Positions 50,516 to 63,191 are shown, numbered from the stretch's first letter. The stretch: 64,000 bases of DNA from Pterois miles (GCA_947000775.1 CAMQGK010000341.1:9140501-9204500), one strand, 5' to 3'. Made by a program: numbers and translations. Notes: generated from the letters alone by a model not told the origin.

Positions 50516-53284
50516 CAGGCCCAGTCCATTAACACATCCACTACTGACCCATAAATCACTGTCCAAGGCCTCCTCAGACAGCCACAGCCTGTTGGAACAT
50601 TCTGACCTCCTCCACTATTCACATATACTGTATATACTACTGCAGATAAATCAGATCATTCTCTCCTCCTGTTTATCCCCTCTCCTCATCTCTTCTGACG
50701 TATTTGCATTTTCCCACCACACATATGAAACTACTTAAAATGGTTGTCTCTATGTTTTTGCTTTGCATTTGTACATGGTTTACGAAAACAAATACACAGA
50801 CCATCTTCAGGACAGAAATGGGAATACAGAGTGACTCTAGCGTCTCTGCTTTGGCCTGTACAAGGAAAGCAGGACGCAGTTAATTACTGCTCAAGGTTCG
50901 CTGTGGTGTCAGCATGTCTGTCGAAGTGCTACGCGTGTGGTTCTCCGACGCCGGAGCTGCCGGCCCCTCTTATACTGATGAAGAGGCAGCCAGCCAGCCG
51001 TCCCCAGAAGTCTGTTCCCCCTGTCAAAGAAATGGAGTCATTGTGGTCCGCGTGATGAAGCTTTATCCCATCTCCCCGACAAATTAACTCATTAATGATT
51101 GATTTAGATTGAACATGTATGAAGAAACCATTCATCTATTCATGAATCTCATTTGTCCTGTTTTATGGAGTGATGCTTTTGACAGGAAGTAGCAAAATGG
51201 AAAAACCCAATCGTCCAGGAAAGATATGCGTCTTTTTTTTTTATTAATGCCTTTCTCTCCATCTGCTGCGCAATTCTCCAGAAAAAAAGAATTCATTTGA
51301 GCTTTTCTATGGCACAAAATGATGGTGGGTCCTGATTAAAACTATTCTTGTACTAAAATTGAAATGCAAGACATGCCTTTTTACATGATTATCATTTTTA
51401 CATGTGCACAGGTCTGTGAACCCCGAGTGCGGTGGAGTTCTTAAAGCTTTTCTTCACCCCATTGTTATTCATCCTAAAATGTATTTTTTTGTTCTTGCAC
51501 ACCTCATACTCTTGGCATGGAATATGGGACAGTGAATGTCAGCACCAAGAATGTGAAGTACTTCATAGCAAAGGATGCTCCTCTTCCTCAGTCTCGTCTG
51601 GAGCAGAATGAATGCCAGCAGGAAGAACATTGGACGAAGAAGAAAAAGACAGACAAGAAAAAGCGAGTGCAGGCATGGAGGGGAGGATGGAGTGGAGGAG
51701 TGTGTGGGGGGTGATATAAAAACTGAAAGAAAAGATGCCAGCTCATTAAACATGTACAGTTGAGAGGCAGGGAGTGAAGGCTAAGAATAAGGGAAGGAGA
51801 AGTTTTCTCTCTCCTGGGCTTAGAAGCAGCCAGCTCGGGCATGGCCGTACCCTGTTTGCCTCATGCAGAGCAACAACCCTCTGTTCTGTCAACACGAGTA
51901 CACAGTGTGTCATCATTGATAAACCCCCTGTGAAAACGAATACAGTTTAGTTCACAGGAAAACCAGATAATGTGGCGGGGTCAAGATCAGAGGAGAAAAA
52001 GGCTGGGCTTTAGAGCGTTTCGGTGCGGTGGCGCTGATTACTTTTCTCCTCTCATGTGTTTCTAAAACATACATTAACAAGAAACACTGTAGCATGTGGA
52101 TGCGGTCTTTAATGGAGAGGACCCCATTATTTCTCGCTACAGAGGCAGTGTGAGATAATATCAGCTATTACATTTTCTCAGAAGTCATAGAGGCCTCTGC
52201 ACAAAGAAAAGTGGCTCCTTTTTGCAGGCTGTGAGTGCGTCTGTGAGGCCACTATTGTGCAGTTTTGGCTTCACAGCAGCAGTAATAGCAGATAGGAAAG
52301 CTACATAAAAAGATTTGGTTTATATGAAAGCGAGGGGATTTAAAATAGTTTAGTAATTCTTTTAGTTTTTTTTTTAATAATAATTTTCTATGTCTTTCAT
52401 TTATCCTCCTTCACACTAAATGTATGAGAGCAGTATTAGTGTTATGTGTTCTCTGATAGCTCGCAAGGACAAGTTAATCATTATAATTTTGAGGATTTAG
52501 GCTTGACGGCTCTGACAGTCTGAAGCCTGTTTAATAGCTTATTCAGAGAATGGAACAGGATCTTTTTGAGGCAAAATGTGTTCGCATAAGTCTATGAAAT
52601 AACTGCCCTGATAGGACTATAATTACATTATGAAGCCATTATCAGTTGGCAGGTTTCCTAAGCAACTACTCAATGATATGATCCACCACACTGCCCTGTG
52701 TTCCAGCAAGCACAACACTGTGCTTAGTGAGGCAAACATTACATCACTGAGTGTCGCATTTTCATCAGACCAGTGTTGCAAGGATCCAGTGTTGGCGGCA
52801 GCAATTAATGGCATTGATTGATTTAAGGATTTGGTCATTAGTTAAGCACTTTTCCTGGTGCAGTAACTAGATCAGGGAATGCCTCTCTCTCTTTTTTACG
52901 TCTGGCTCAAGTGAATTGACTCCAAAGTATGCAGAGTTGAGCACATCATGTGTTCTTTGTCTGTGTGCTTGCCATGTGATGACATGGGTGTTTTCTTATC
53001 TATCACCTAATATGTATTGCAGGCCACAAAAAAGGTAGCATTGTACGCTTCTGCAAATCACAGATATGTTGGTTGGATATGTTTTTGCATTCAAGCAGAG
53101 CAAGTGACGTACTGCAACATGCAGAGTAACATCGTATGTGGGGCAGCTGTTACTGAAAGCTACTCGGTATATTAATGAGTAGAAAGAGTGAAAAAGTCCA
53201 CAAAGCGCGGCTGCATTAAACAAACACAGGGCTTTAGATTAGATCCTGATGGGCAAAGTTAGCACCTTAGCAGCCTCTGCCATC
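50516..53284. other. Unique noncoding, no gene supported
   Basis: Frames at 50744-51055 (103 codons) and 51469-51842 (minus) show no domain. A T-rich tract lies at 51232-51242. Confidence 0.45.
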
Positions 53285-53368
53285 AATGTATGAATGTGTG
53301 TGTGAAGGCTGACGAAGCGCTTTGAGTGGTCAGAAGTGCTAATAAATGCAAGTCCATTTACCATTTAG
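53285..53368 (+). mobile_element. Retroelement 3' tail fragment
   Basis: GAATGTGTGTGTGAAGGCTG then GAAGCGCTTTGAGTGGTCAG, AATAAATGCAAGTCCATTTA and CCATTTA follow the layout of a widespread fish LINE/SINE tail (CGCTTTGAGTGGTC...ATAAATGCA...CCATTTACC). Confidence 0.65.
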
Positions 53369-53501
53369 CATTGGCTTTCAGCCAGGAGGCCGCTGTTTAC
53401 ATCCCGTATGAAACCAAAATAAACTTTGCATTTATGCTTATTATATAATGTAACACTTGTTATGCAATGTTACGTAAGAAAGGTTATTTAATTACATTGT
53501 G

Positions 53502-53663
53502 AAGGCATGGTCACACATGCGCACATGCAGGTGTTTGACCAATGCGAATGACCAATGAAAGTTGAACTCCATGCAAGCAAATGTTTTTTCATTCGTTTGC
53601 TCGCATAGAATGGAAGTGAACAGGAGGCGAATGTTAATCTCAGGCATGTGTGACCATGTCCTT
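53502..53663. mobile_element. Short palindromic MITE of 162 bp
   Basis: AAGGCATGGTCACACATGC at 53502-53520 pairs with the inverse of 53644-53663 (AAGGACATGGTCACACATGC), differing by one inserted base. The inner part, with TTCATTCGTTTGCTCGCAT, is noncoding. Confidence 0.75.
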
Positions 53664-53682
53664 AACGGTTGTTACCAGTGGG

Positions 53683-54130
53683 CAACTCCGAGGTCTGAAA
53701 TGTGAAGCCAGAGCAGAAGTGTCTAACAGCCAGCAGGGGGCGACTCCTCTGGTTGCCTGAAGAACTCTGATTGTACAGAAGTCTATGAGAAAATGAGCCT
53801 CCTTCACACTTGATTTATTACCTCAGTAAACATTGTAAACATGAGTTTATGGTCTCAATGGCTAGTTTCAAGTCTTCTTCAATACAGCATGATGTTCATT
53901 TACTAAACTGTGGTCCCATTTAGAGTCAAACAGACCATAAAGCAGGGTGTGCTTTAGGGTGGAGCTACCTTGTGATTGACAGATCCATGACATGACGTTG
54001 TCCAGTCTGGGAGTTGTCCCTGTTTTTGTCTTGCATTTTTGACCCTTTCACAGTGTGTTTTCAGTTCATGAAAGTTTGTTGTAACATTTTGGTTGCTCTA
54101 AAAATGTCAGTCCACAAACAAGGGGGAGAT
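53683..54130 (+). repeat. Dispersed fish repeat of about 450 bp
   Basis: It contains GAAGCCAGAGCAGAAGTG, CAGCAGGGGGCGACTCCTCT, GAAGTCTATGAGAAAATGA, TTATTACCTCAGTAAACATT and TTGTCCAGTCTGGGAGTTGT, a block order I recognise as a common noncoding repeat in percomorph fish genomes. No ends with inverted repeats are visible; class unknown. Confidence 0.6.
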
Positions 54131-54156
54131 GTCACAGTGACGATGTCCAATTTTTA

Positions 54157-54506
54157 GAAGAAGAAGAAGAAGAAGAAGAAGAAGAAGAAGATAGTCCTTT
54201 ATTAGTCCCACGAGGGGAAATTCAATTTTTTCACTCTGTTGTTAACTTATACATGCAGACCAGAACACACACATGCACAAACATGCAACAACGGAGAGAT
54301 GTCAGAGTGATGGGGCTGCTCCTGACAAGCGTCCCGAGCAGTTGGGGGTTTGGTACCTTGCTCAGGGGCACCTCGGCAGTGCCCAAGAGGTAAACTGGCA
54401 CCTCTCCAGCTACCAGTTCACACTCAGTTCTTGGTCCATGGCGGGACTTGAACCGGTGACCCTCCGGTTCCCAAGCCAATTCCCTACAGACTGAGCTACT
54501 GTCTAC
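54157..54506 (-). mobile_element. tRNA-derived SINE on the minus strand with (TTC)n tail
   Basis: Read on the minus strand, it starts with a tRNA-like head: A-box-like TAGCTCAGTCTGTAGG (54483-54498) and a perfect B box GGTTCAAGTCC (54444-54454). It continues through a body to GAATTTCCCCTCGTGGGACT and AATAAAGGACTATC, a LINE-type 3' tail, and a (TTC)n run (54157-54190). Full length or nearly so. The 82-codon minus frame inside it is not a gene. No clear target duplication is seen. Confidence 0.8.
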
Positions 54507-54566
54507 ATACAGTCTATTGTTACGTTATTATTTTAACACACCCCATGATCTTTTTTCAAACTTCAA

Positions 54567-54597
54567 CCAAGTAGTTTTGTTGCCTAAACCTAACCAG
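54567..54597 (-). repeat. Short dispersed repeat, partner at 14405-14434
   Basis: CCAAGTAGTTTTGTTGCCTA and AACCTAACCAG is the inverse of the block at 14405-14434. Confidence 0.5.
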
Positions 54598-57500
54598 TGA
54601 TTTCACAGTGTTAACGACGGGGCATTGTGCGCTTTAGCAAACCTGATACAAGCCTGATATGAAACATATTTTTGATTCAGAACCGTTGCCATTCAGTGCA
54701 TCCCGTGGTTTGCAGAAATGTACAATGCCAACATTTTTTCTGGCGACTGGGTTGCATATTGAGGTAGGCTCCAGTCCTCCTGTGACCTGTGATGAGCTTG
54801 AGTCGCTGCCATGCTGGCTGCCTGCTATCATCTATATCTGCATTTCTGGCATTTGCACCTCCCTGCTCTGCTGCTGTTTCTGTGGTTATCATAATGAAGG
54901 AATGAGCAGAAGATAGGATTCCCTGTATCCTTGTTAAAGCATGATATGCGGCTGCATGGTCCTGAAGAATGTGTGTTTGAATGAGTTTTGACAATCACTT
55001 TGCTGCATGTCCAAACTGGTAGCACAGTGCATTATTCACTCATAATGCACTCTTTGTGTAATGCTAATGCCTTCTCCTTGTTCCGAACGCCAATGACATT
55101 TTAGCACAGTTGTCACTGCATAACCCAATTTAATGCCAGTCTACTTGTCTAACCCTCAATGGCAGCCCACATGTCGTTGCTCTCTCCCAAAAGAGCGTGT
55201 GTGCATTTATTTTTTGTGTATCTGGAAGAGAAACACATACAACTTTCGAGTAAATATCCGTAAACTAACCTCTCTTAGAGAGGTAAACATCCTTCACTAT
55301 GCACCATCTTCATGTAAATTTATGTGACACATCTTTTGAGCGCGTCCAGTATAATTTATCTTTATGCATTCCTCGATGTCAGAGTACCGACTTCAGTGCT
55401 TTTTCATTCCATCTGGAGCGGTTTCCAAATAAGAAATGCTAACCACGGGCCATAAAGTTTCACTAGGTCAACGATGGCCATGTAGGGGGCAGCAAGCAGA
55501 TGCTCGGTCAAGAAAAGTAGCTGCGGATTTAGTGGCCAGAAAATGCTAGGATCTCACATTGCGAGGAGAAGACTTGCTCTCGCATTATCAGCATTCGCAT
55601 TACAGGCTCATTAACAAGAATAATGGAGCTCAATAAAAGCAATCAGGCTCTGAAATAAACTACAATTAAACAACCTTATTTTTCCCCATTAGAGGAAGAG
55701 CTCCCCTCTGGGCTGGAGAAGAAGGACATTGCTTCAGTCTTTTCCCATCTGCTGCAGACACATTATTACTGTGCACTTGTGACAGTCGCGCACTGTAAAC
55801 ATCAGGCAAAGACAAACAGGACAAAGAGGATTTTTGAGTGTTCCTGTTGTTTGAAGGCGTCATAATGCTCCTGCCATACTAAACAAACACATCTCAAAGC
55901 TTTTAATGTCTAGTTACACTGCACAAACACATTGTGTACTGTTGTCTTTCTGCAGAGTATCATTCCCTCCATAAATCCATCCAAAGCCCCAGCATGAAGT
56001 GCGGACTGTAGTGCACAAACATGTCGCAGGGCTTTGCTTTGGGAGCTGCAGCGCCAGAACGGTCCTGTCTGCTTAGGGGCTATAATTTAATTGAAGGATT
56101 AGCATTACTGTGCAGGGTATAATATACTTCTTTCAGCACCTGCCATTTAACCTTGCTGGTGGTGAGCAGGACTTGCAGGAACAGAGAGGGGTTAGCTTTA
56201 ATCGTCAACATGCTGCATGGAGCCCTGAATGGCGACTGGGGGGTTTCGAGCCCCCCTTATTGATTCCAACAGATGGCAGAACCAGAGAGAGAGTTTTTCC
56301 GCTGACTCGATGCCCAGATGAACAGCAGTGGAGAGCTTGCCATGGCTTCATTAAATATTCACTCGCAGCGACAACACACCAAACATTAAGCACACACAGG
56401 CAAGACACCACAACCACAATAAAAGTGCCTCGCTCTCTGTCTTGTGTGTGTGTGTGTGTGTATGTATGTGCAGATATCTGAACACAACATAGAGCCATAT
56501 CCAAGGAAAAAGACATTTACCTCGTTCCCATGCCTTTTGAAATATTGAACGGTCAGTCAGAAGCAATGGCTTCCATAGCTCAGTAAGCTTGATGATACAA
56601 GTCGGAATGATATTAAATATTCATTCTGAACTTATTGGTTCATTTTTTTTCTTTCAACATACTTTCTAAGCGTCTACTTGGGAAGGATTTGCCATCACAT
56701 CTCCAACAATTATCATTATCAATCAGTCTTTTCAATCACGCTGCTTCAGAGAAACTGTAATTTAGCACTTCATAAAGCAGCAATGGAACGAGTTGTGATG
56801 AGCCTTGGGAGGATTTGTGTAGTCTCGGCTCGGAGACTGCCGCTATGCATGCAAAACACTCGCTGTGAACTTGGACCACCTGAGGATTTGTTTATGTTGG
56901 CAATTAACTGAAGGAAAGATGATTGTTGGGCAGGTCAGGGAAATAATTACAGGGCTTAGGCAATGTCAGGCATCACATTAGGCCACATCAAGACTTGTCT
57001 CTGCTGTCCAGAATTAAATATGAAAACATGCAAATGAGACTTCAATGCTTTTGTAGGGATGCACTTCCTGTAGCAATGCAATAACAAGCTCATTGGGATG
57101 CAGTGCTACATGTGTGATAGCTGCTATTTATTCTTGCAAAATGCTTATTTTTAATCTGTACTGGGATTTCCACACCAGCTTATTCTGATGCGACAAAATG
57201 ATGTTCAAGTATAAAATGGTTAAAATCGCAGTGAATATTTGAAAACGTATGTGATTTGTTTGCGTTGAAAGAAACACTGGGTTAGTAGTTAGATTCCTGC
57301 TCTGTCCATGCATGTTAGGTTTATTATATATGTATGCACTTCCAGTGTATAAAGCATATTATCAGTGAGGCCATCCACCAAACTGTATGATAAATTATGT
57401 GAGTATTCACAGTGCAGGCTTTCCCACAGATGAATACCCAACATTAACACTCAAATAGTGCTATTCTTAACATTACACAACAGCATGTCCTTGAGCCTAA

Positions 57501-58649
57501 TTCTCTATTCAGTGATCTTACAGGGACAGGAAGATGTAAAGTTGAAATTTTACGAGTTGTGTTTTGTAATGTCTTTTATTTGGCAGATGCAGTTTAACAG
57601 AGCTCGGAGCTAATTTAATTGTGCATAACTGTTCATGCTTGATTTTCAGTGTGTGCTTGAGAGAAGGGAAGAAGGAGTGGGAGGGAGAGCTGTAGGTGAC
57701 GCGAGCTTTGTAAACACATACAGCTGTATCCTCTTAAAGCAGGCCCTGTGGCTGCCCTCTCTTCTTCTTCTCTTATGACTTCTCTTAATATGATTAGTTT
57801 TCTGATTATTGTTTTGCTGGTATATTTTGTTTCTCCTTAAATTTATTGTGCTGAGAGAGCAAAGAATAGACCAGGGCCCACAAATCAATGTCTTATAGTG
57901 AAATGCCCAGTCACTGGTTATTGTTTGATGCTCATTATTTTGAGTTTTGTGTCTCTGTGTTTATTCAAAGCCAGGACTTTGTCATGCTGTACTGGATTCT
58001 GTACAAGAGGGTCTTAGGCTAGAGCTCTTTCTCTTTGTTTGGATGTCTCCCTCTCCGGGATCACCAGACTGTGCAGCATAAATCTGATTGGCAATGCATC
58101 ACTGCGGCAATGTGTTTTTCTTTCACGCAGAGAAACTAAGTGTAAACTGCTAACAGACACACACTGAAATGGCAAATGTGAGGAAAGAAATGTTAGAATT
58201 AGTGGGGATTCTTTGAAAAAATAAAAAAAAAGATAGTTGCTCCATTCACTGTAGGCAAATATTGGATCTTTACTTTTGTTATTTTCCTATATTTTTGTGT
58301 CTAAGTGATTAATGGGAACAACAATTTTTGAAATTGGTCCAGTATTGAGCGAGAACGCTGCTGACGGCGGCTGCTAAATGGGCTCTAATTTACAGTAATC
58401 GCTCAGGGCAATTCCTCATCGTCAACGTACGTCCTCTTAAAGTGCTTGTTTTTGCCACTGACGGGCTCAGATTGTTATTATAAGTGTCTGACATTATGGA
58501 AAGGACCCTACAGAGGAGGAAATCCTTTGTTATCAAGAAGTCTCGCTCTGAAATCTTCGTCGCATACACATTGTCCAAATCAGATAAATATTCAGCCATG
58601 ACATTGAAAATCTTTCAAATAACACTAAGCTACGCTTTCTGTACTCCAA
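54598..58649. other. Noncoding, no gene supported; (TG)n at 56443-56461
   Basis: Frames of up to 123 codons (56110-56481) lack domains, and the latter runs into the TG tract. Positions 55540-55660 (TCGCATTATCAGCATTCGCA, GGCTCATTAACAAGAATAAT, CAATAAAAGCAATCAGGCTC) look like constrained regulatory DNA by composition only. Confidence 0.45.
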
Positions 58650-58985
58650 CCATAGACTGCATACAGTATATAGATGGACAACATGTCTCCACTTCCTCCC
58701 ACTATACAAAAGTGAATTCAAAATATCCCAGATATGGGAGATGCTATCTTGAGATTTTGATGTCAGTAGTGATCGGGTAGCTGGAGCCGCGGTATCGAGA
58801 TCCTGCCCACAGCTTGTTAGCGTTAGCCACCTAGCGGCAACATTAGCACACAGTAGCTGTTTGGCTAGAAAGACATAACAACTACCTATAATACAACTAC
58901 ATTTAAGATCAAATTCACACATATTCGATTACACAGACTTGTGACGGTTAGAAAAAGTTAAAGTTACATTCCTGTCTCAGACTCC
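58650..58985. repeat. Dispersed fish repeat fragment
   Basis: CCATAGACTGCATACAGTAT followed by AGATGGACAACATGTCTCC is a recurrent fish repeat start; later blocks include GTTAGCGTTAGCCACCTAGC. The 129-codon minus frame (58533-58922) lies across it and has no domain. Confidence 0.55.
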
Positions 58986-59084
58986 ATGACTACTTCACCC
59001 ACTTATTGTCCCCATTAGTCACTTAGACATAATAACAGGGAAAAATAAGGTCCAAGTTGAAAAATCCCCAAATTATTCTTTACA

Positions 59085-59250
59085 ATAGATAGATAGTTGA
59101 CTTCCCCAGGGGGGAATTAAATCATCATAGCAGCCAGAATGACACGAGAACAATGGACAACAACAACGGTACACTGAACACCACAATAGCACGTGACAGA
59201 ACATAACAGGACATGACACACAGTGTAGCCTTACACAGACAGACAACTTA
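59085..59250 (-). mobile_element. LINE 3' tail (minus), 5' side cut by the Tc1 element
   Basis: On the minus strand it ends ATTCCCCCCTGGGGAAGTCA and an ACTATCTATCTAT tail, the same kind of terminus as in the SINE at 54157-54506. The right side stops where the Tc1 left repeat begins, so the Tc1 element probably inserted here or both ends were lost by deletion. Confidence 0.6.
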
Positions 59251-60268
59251 ACAGCCACATAATTAGGTGCACTTGCTCAATTGCTTGTTAAAAAAATAGC
59301 GTATCAGCCAATCAATGGGTGCAGCTCAATGCATTTAGGCATGTAGACGTGGTCAAGAGAACTTGCTGAAGTTCAAACTGAGCATCAGAATGGGGAAGAA
59401 AGGGGATTTAAGTGACTTTGAGTGTGGCATGGTTGTTGGTGCCAGACGGTCTGGTCTGAGTCTGTCAGAAACTGCTGATCTACAACCATCTCTAAGGTTT
59501 AAAGAGAACGGTCTGAAAAAGAGAAAATATCCAGTGAGCGGCAGTTGTGTGGACGAAAATGCCTCGTTGATGTGAGACGTCAGAGGAGACAGACTGGTTG
59601 GAGATGATAGAAAGGCAACAGTAACTCAAATAACCACTTGTTACAGCCAAGGAATGCTGAATAAAATTGAACAATAGAAGATTGGAAAAACGTTGCCTGG
59701 TCTGCCGAGTCTTGATTTCAACTGTGACATTCAGATGGCAGGGTCAGAGCATGGATCCATCCTCCCTTGTATCAATGATTCAGGCTAATGGTGGTGGTGT
59801 ATTTTCTTGGCACCCTTTGGGCCCCTTATTACCATTTGAGCATTGTTTAAATGCTGCAGCCTACCTGAGTAATGTAGCTGACTGTGTCCGTCCCTTTATG
59901 ACCACAGTGTACCATCTTCTGATGGCTACTTCCAGCAGGATAATGCACCAGGTCACAAAGCTCAGATCATCTCAAACTGGCTTCTTGAACATGACGATGA
60001 GTTCGCTGTACTCCAATGGCCTCCACAGTCACCAGATCTCAATCCAACAGAGCACCTTTGGGATGTGGTGGAACAGGAGATTCACATCATAGATGTGCAG
60101 CCAACAAATCTGCAGCAACTGCGTGATGCTATCATGCTATCATGTCTGAGGAATGTTTCCAACACCATGTTGAAAGTATGCCACCAAGAATTAAGGCAGT
60201 TCTGAAGGCAAAAGGGGGTCCAACCTTTCCTTGGCAAAGTGTACCTAATTATGTGGCCGGTGAGTGTA
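59251..60268 (+). mobile_element. Tc1/mariner element, inactive, DD36E type
   Basis: The right terminal repeat GTACCTAATTATGTGGCCGG and TGAGTGTA (60241-60268) matches inverted the left GCCACATAATTAGGTGCAC (59254-59272); the outer 10 bases of the left repeat are gone. TATA at 60267-60270 fits a TA target. A transposase pseudogene occupies 59390-60232. At about 1.0 kb it is shorter than a full Tc1 of about 1.3 kb or more because of internal deletions. Classic cut-and-paste transposon, no longer mobile. Confidence 0.92.
59390..60232 (+). pseudogene. Tc1-family transposase pseudogene (DD36E)
   Basis: The start ATG at 59390 opens an N-terminal DNA-binding region (MGKKGDLSDFECGMVVGARR, helix-turn-helix type). 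The catalytic domain is recognisable in pieces: EDWKNVAWSAES near 59679-59712, GGVFSWHPLGPLLPFEHC near 59791-59844, YFQQDNAPGH near 59927-59956 and WPPQSPDLNPTEHLW near 60019-60063. The first catalytic Asp of the SDES box reads Ala (59704-59706), with a TGA stop at 59713. The second Asp is at 59939 and the Glu at 60050, 36 residues between them. Lesions: a small deletion near 59482, a large one near 59660, a one-base frameshift near 59920 and another near 60140. Non-functional. Confidence 0.92.
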
Positions 60269-63191
60269 TAGTAAAAACAATCTAGTAATGTAATATATGA
60301 TATATACATAAATAATAGTTTAATCTAAATAAAAGTAGAAATAAATACAAAATAAGACAGACAATAGTATTGTTTTACATACACAGTATATATAGTAGAT
60401 AATAATGAATACTATGTGTGTATATAATATAATACTAGTATAAAAAATGTTATTATATACCATATATTATACCCTATTAAGCAATTCAGAGAAATAAAAG
60501 AAACATCATGTCAGCAAAAACCAGCCTAGTCTGAAGTTTCTGGTCTGGGAATTTGAGAAACAACCCTTTCACATTAAGGCCTTTCGATTCAAAGTTAAAA
60601 TCCCAAATAATGTATTATGAGCTTTATAGAAATTCAATTTTACAGATCGTGAGAGGATTCATTCAGTGTTACATTGAGAGGGAGCCCTTCGTTTTTTTTA
60701 TATCTATCTTAAACAAATGTACAACGCTGTCATCACAGAAGCTGAAATGTTTAGACAACTGATTTATTGTGTCTTACTTTGTGCTTTATTTAGCTACACT
60801 ACTCAGACAAAGTTTGAGTGTTGTTGGACTTTTTCTCCATGTCAAGTACCGTACATTTAATTTATATAATTACGATAAACGGCTTTACAATCTGTACAAC
60901 ACACGACGTCTTTAGGCCCGGGGTTGTGTGTGCTACTGTAAAGTGACTATCGCAGGTTTTGTCTAGCAGACATGTCCTCTGTGAAGGCTACTCTGCTACA
61001 GATATTCTCCTGGGCAATTAGGCTCCCAGCTGAACCCAACAAAGCTACTTTTTTTTTTTTTTTTTTGCATGGAATACAATTGTCTAACACTTCTACTTTT
61101 TTATCCTGGCTTAAATAGAGAGATGGTGTCCTCTTTTTCAACGCTTCATTTGTCCTAATGCTCTTCTAAATGGGCTCTGGCTATAGAGATGGACAAGTAT
61201 TCTTGTGGAACTGCTATGTGCGATAAGTAGCCTCTCATTTGACCGCCCTTGCAGGCCAATTATAAAGCTGTAACAGGGCAACACCTCCTCAGCCTTCTGT
61301 TATTAAACCTCTCTGGTCTCTCCCTCGGTTTCTCTTTTTGTCTCTGTCATTTTGCCTGCTGTCCTTTCCCTCTCTGTCTTTCTCTCTCTCTCTCCCCCCC
61401 TGCGGCAGAGAGTAGAGAGGGCAGGCGTGGTGATGGCCAGCCCCAGTGTCCTTTAGTGTCCGATAACAGAGCCTTCCCATCAGCTGCCTGCCTCAGCCAA
61501 GCAAGGCCTGGCTAATGGATTTGGCTGGCAGGCATACATCCCTTCATCCCAATTCAGCCACCCTGCTCTCTCCCACACCTCTCAATTATTCAGTCTCCAC
61601 TTCTATGCAAATGGTTTTCTATTGAGGAGAAACCTGCCATCACTTTCATCTGGTTGTTATGTGTGCTGATGCGTGGGACTCCGGAGACTTGTCGGCTGTG
61701 ACATATGGTATAGCCAGTGAGATGGAGCGTGCTGCCTGCTTGCCGATCCCTCATCTCCTTCTAGGCGAAGCTCCATCAGACCTGAACCATTAGAGGCTGA
61801 TCTATCGAAGTGCCGCTCACAAGTGGTAACACTCTCTAGCAGTTCCCTAGCAACCGCCGCAAGCGCTGGTCTCTTTCACTGTAATGCTCAGTTGCTTAGC
61901 TACAGAGACTGACAAAACTACACATGGCTGATCTCCCTATGGAGTCAAGGGCCAAAAACCATCATTCAGAAACCGGATCAATGAGTAGAGGCACACAGGA
62001 ATAGAAGTCACAACACACCATTCTCTAGCTATTTGTGAAATTCCAGTGTGGATATCACAGACATGATGTTGGATTTTCTCTCTCTCACATCTCCATGTTA
62101 CAGCGTATTAACCCAACACCTGGCATTCAAATTGAAATGATCACAAAGCGTGCGAGTGTGTTGCTCCTTGGAGTCAGAGGATGTATCAAGGGCAGTGGGT
62201 GCAGGAGAAGGGAGGATGGGGGTGAAGGTTTTGGAGGACTGTGTAATTAAGGCACATAAAACAGCCAGCCTCTCCGGCAGCAGGAAGGTGTGCTGCTGAT
62301 TTAGCCCTTCCCCTCCACGCTGGCCACCTGTTAAAGGATTTATCTCCTAGGTCAGTGGTGGGCGCCTGCCATCATCAGGCAACCTGCTTCTTCTCTTGGC
62401 ACAGTGGGAGAGAGGGGGAGGAACCGGGTTACTTACTGTATGGCAAGAAAACCTAAAGCAATAACCTTTGTTTTCCCCTTTTCTCATTTGGGGCTTAGTT
62501 CCAGTAAGGGCAGTGGAAAAATAGGAAAACAAACAAGTTTTGTCTTGAGATACATTTTGAGAGGTGTTGAAAGTTCCAGGAAATATATCGTTTCCCACCG
62601 CTCTGTCCCGAGTGTGCGGAGACCAATGTGCAAGTGAGAGAAACTTCCTCCTTAAGTCATCTGGGAGACATTGTGCCCTTCCAGTAGCCTACCTCAGCAA
62701 TGTCACACCCCACCTTAGCAGATGCTTAAAGAAAACACCAGCAAGCGCATTTACCCCCATTTCACACTCTCATATTTCATTTTCACGTCCACTGAGGTTA
62801 CCTTTCCATTTTCTTCTCCACTGCAGATACTGCAAGGTGAAAATGGTGTGTGTTATCTGTTTATTTATGAGAGCTGCAGTGAGGGCAATGTATTTACCGT
62901 AGCCAAAGATCTGTGTGTGTTTTTCGAAGACGTCTCAGAGGTAATTTCATGAATCTGTAGTTAGGCTTATGCTAACAAGGCCTGGGTAGACACACCCCCA
63001 GATGGTGGCATGTCTCTGCCCCCCTGAGAGGCAGGCACCGCTGGGCACCACCATGCAGTGGCAGGGCCTGCTACAGCCAAAAATAATTAAGCACGCTGTC
63101 ATGGGTTTTTTGCTGTATTCGCACAAAATTTTCATCCAAGTCTCAACATGGGAGAAGGCCCCTGCCTCCAGTCTTTTCTCATATAGAGACT

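Noticed and set aside
50340..50738. 132-codon frame and its minus-strand partner
   Set aside because: Both cross the perfect hairpin, whose symmetry creates matching open frames on the two strands.
54231..54479. 82-codon minus-strand frame
   Set aside because: Entirely inside the minus-strand SINE.
54443..54498. Possible minus-strand tRNA gene
   Set aside because: It has a B box and an A-box-like stretch only, continuous with a SINE body and LINE-type tail.
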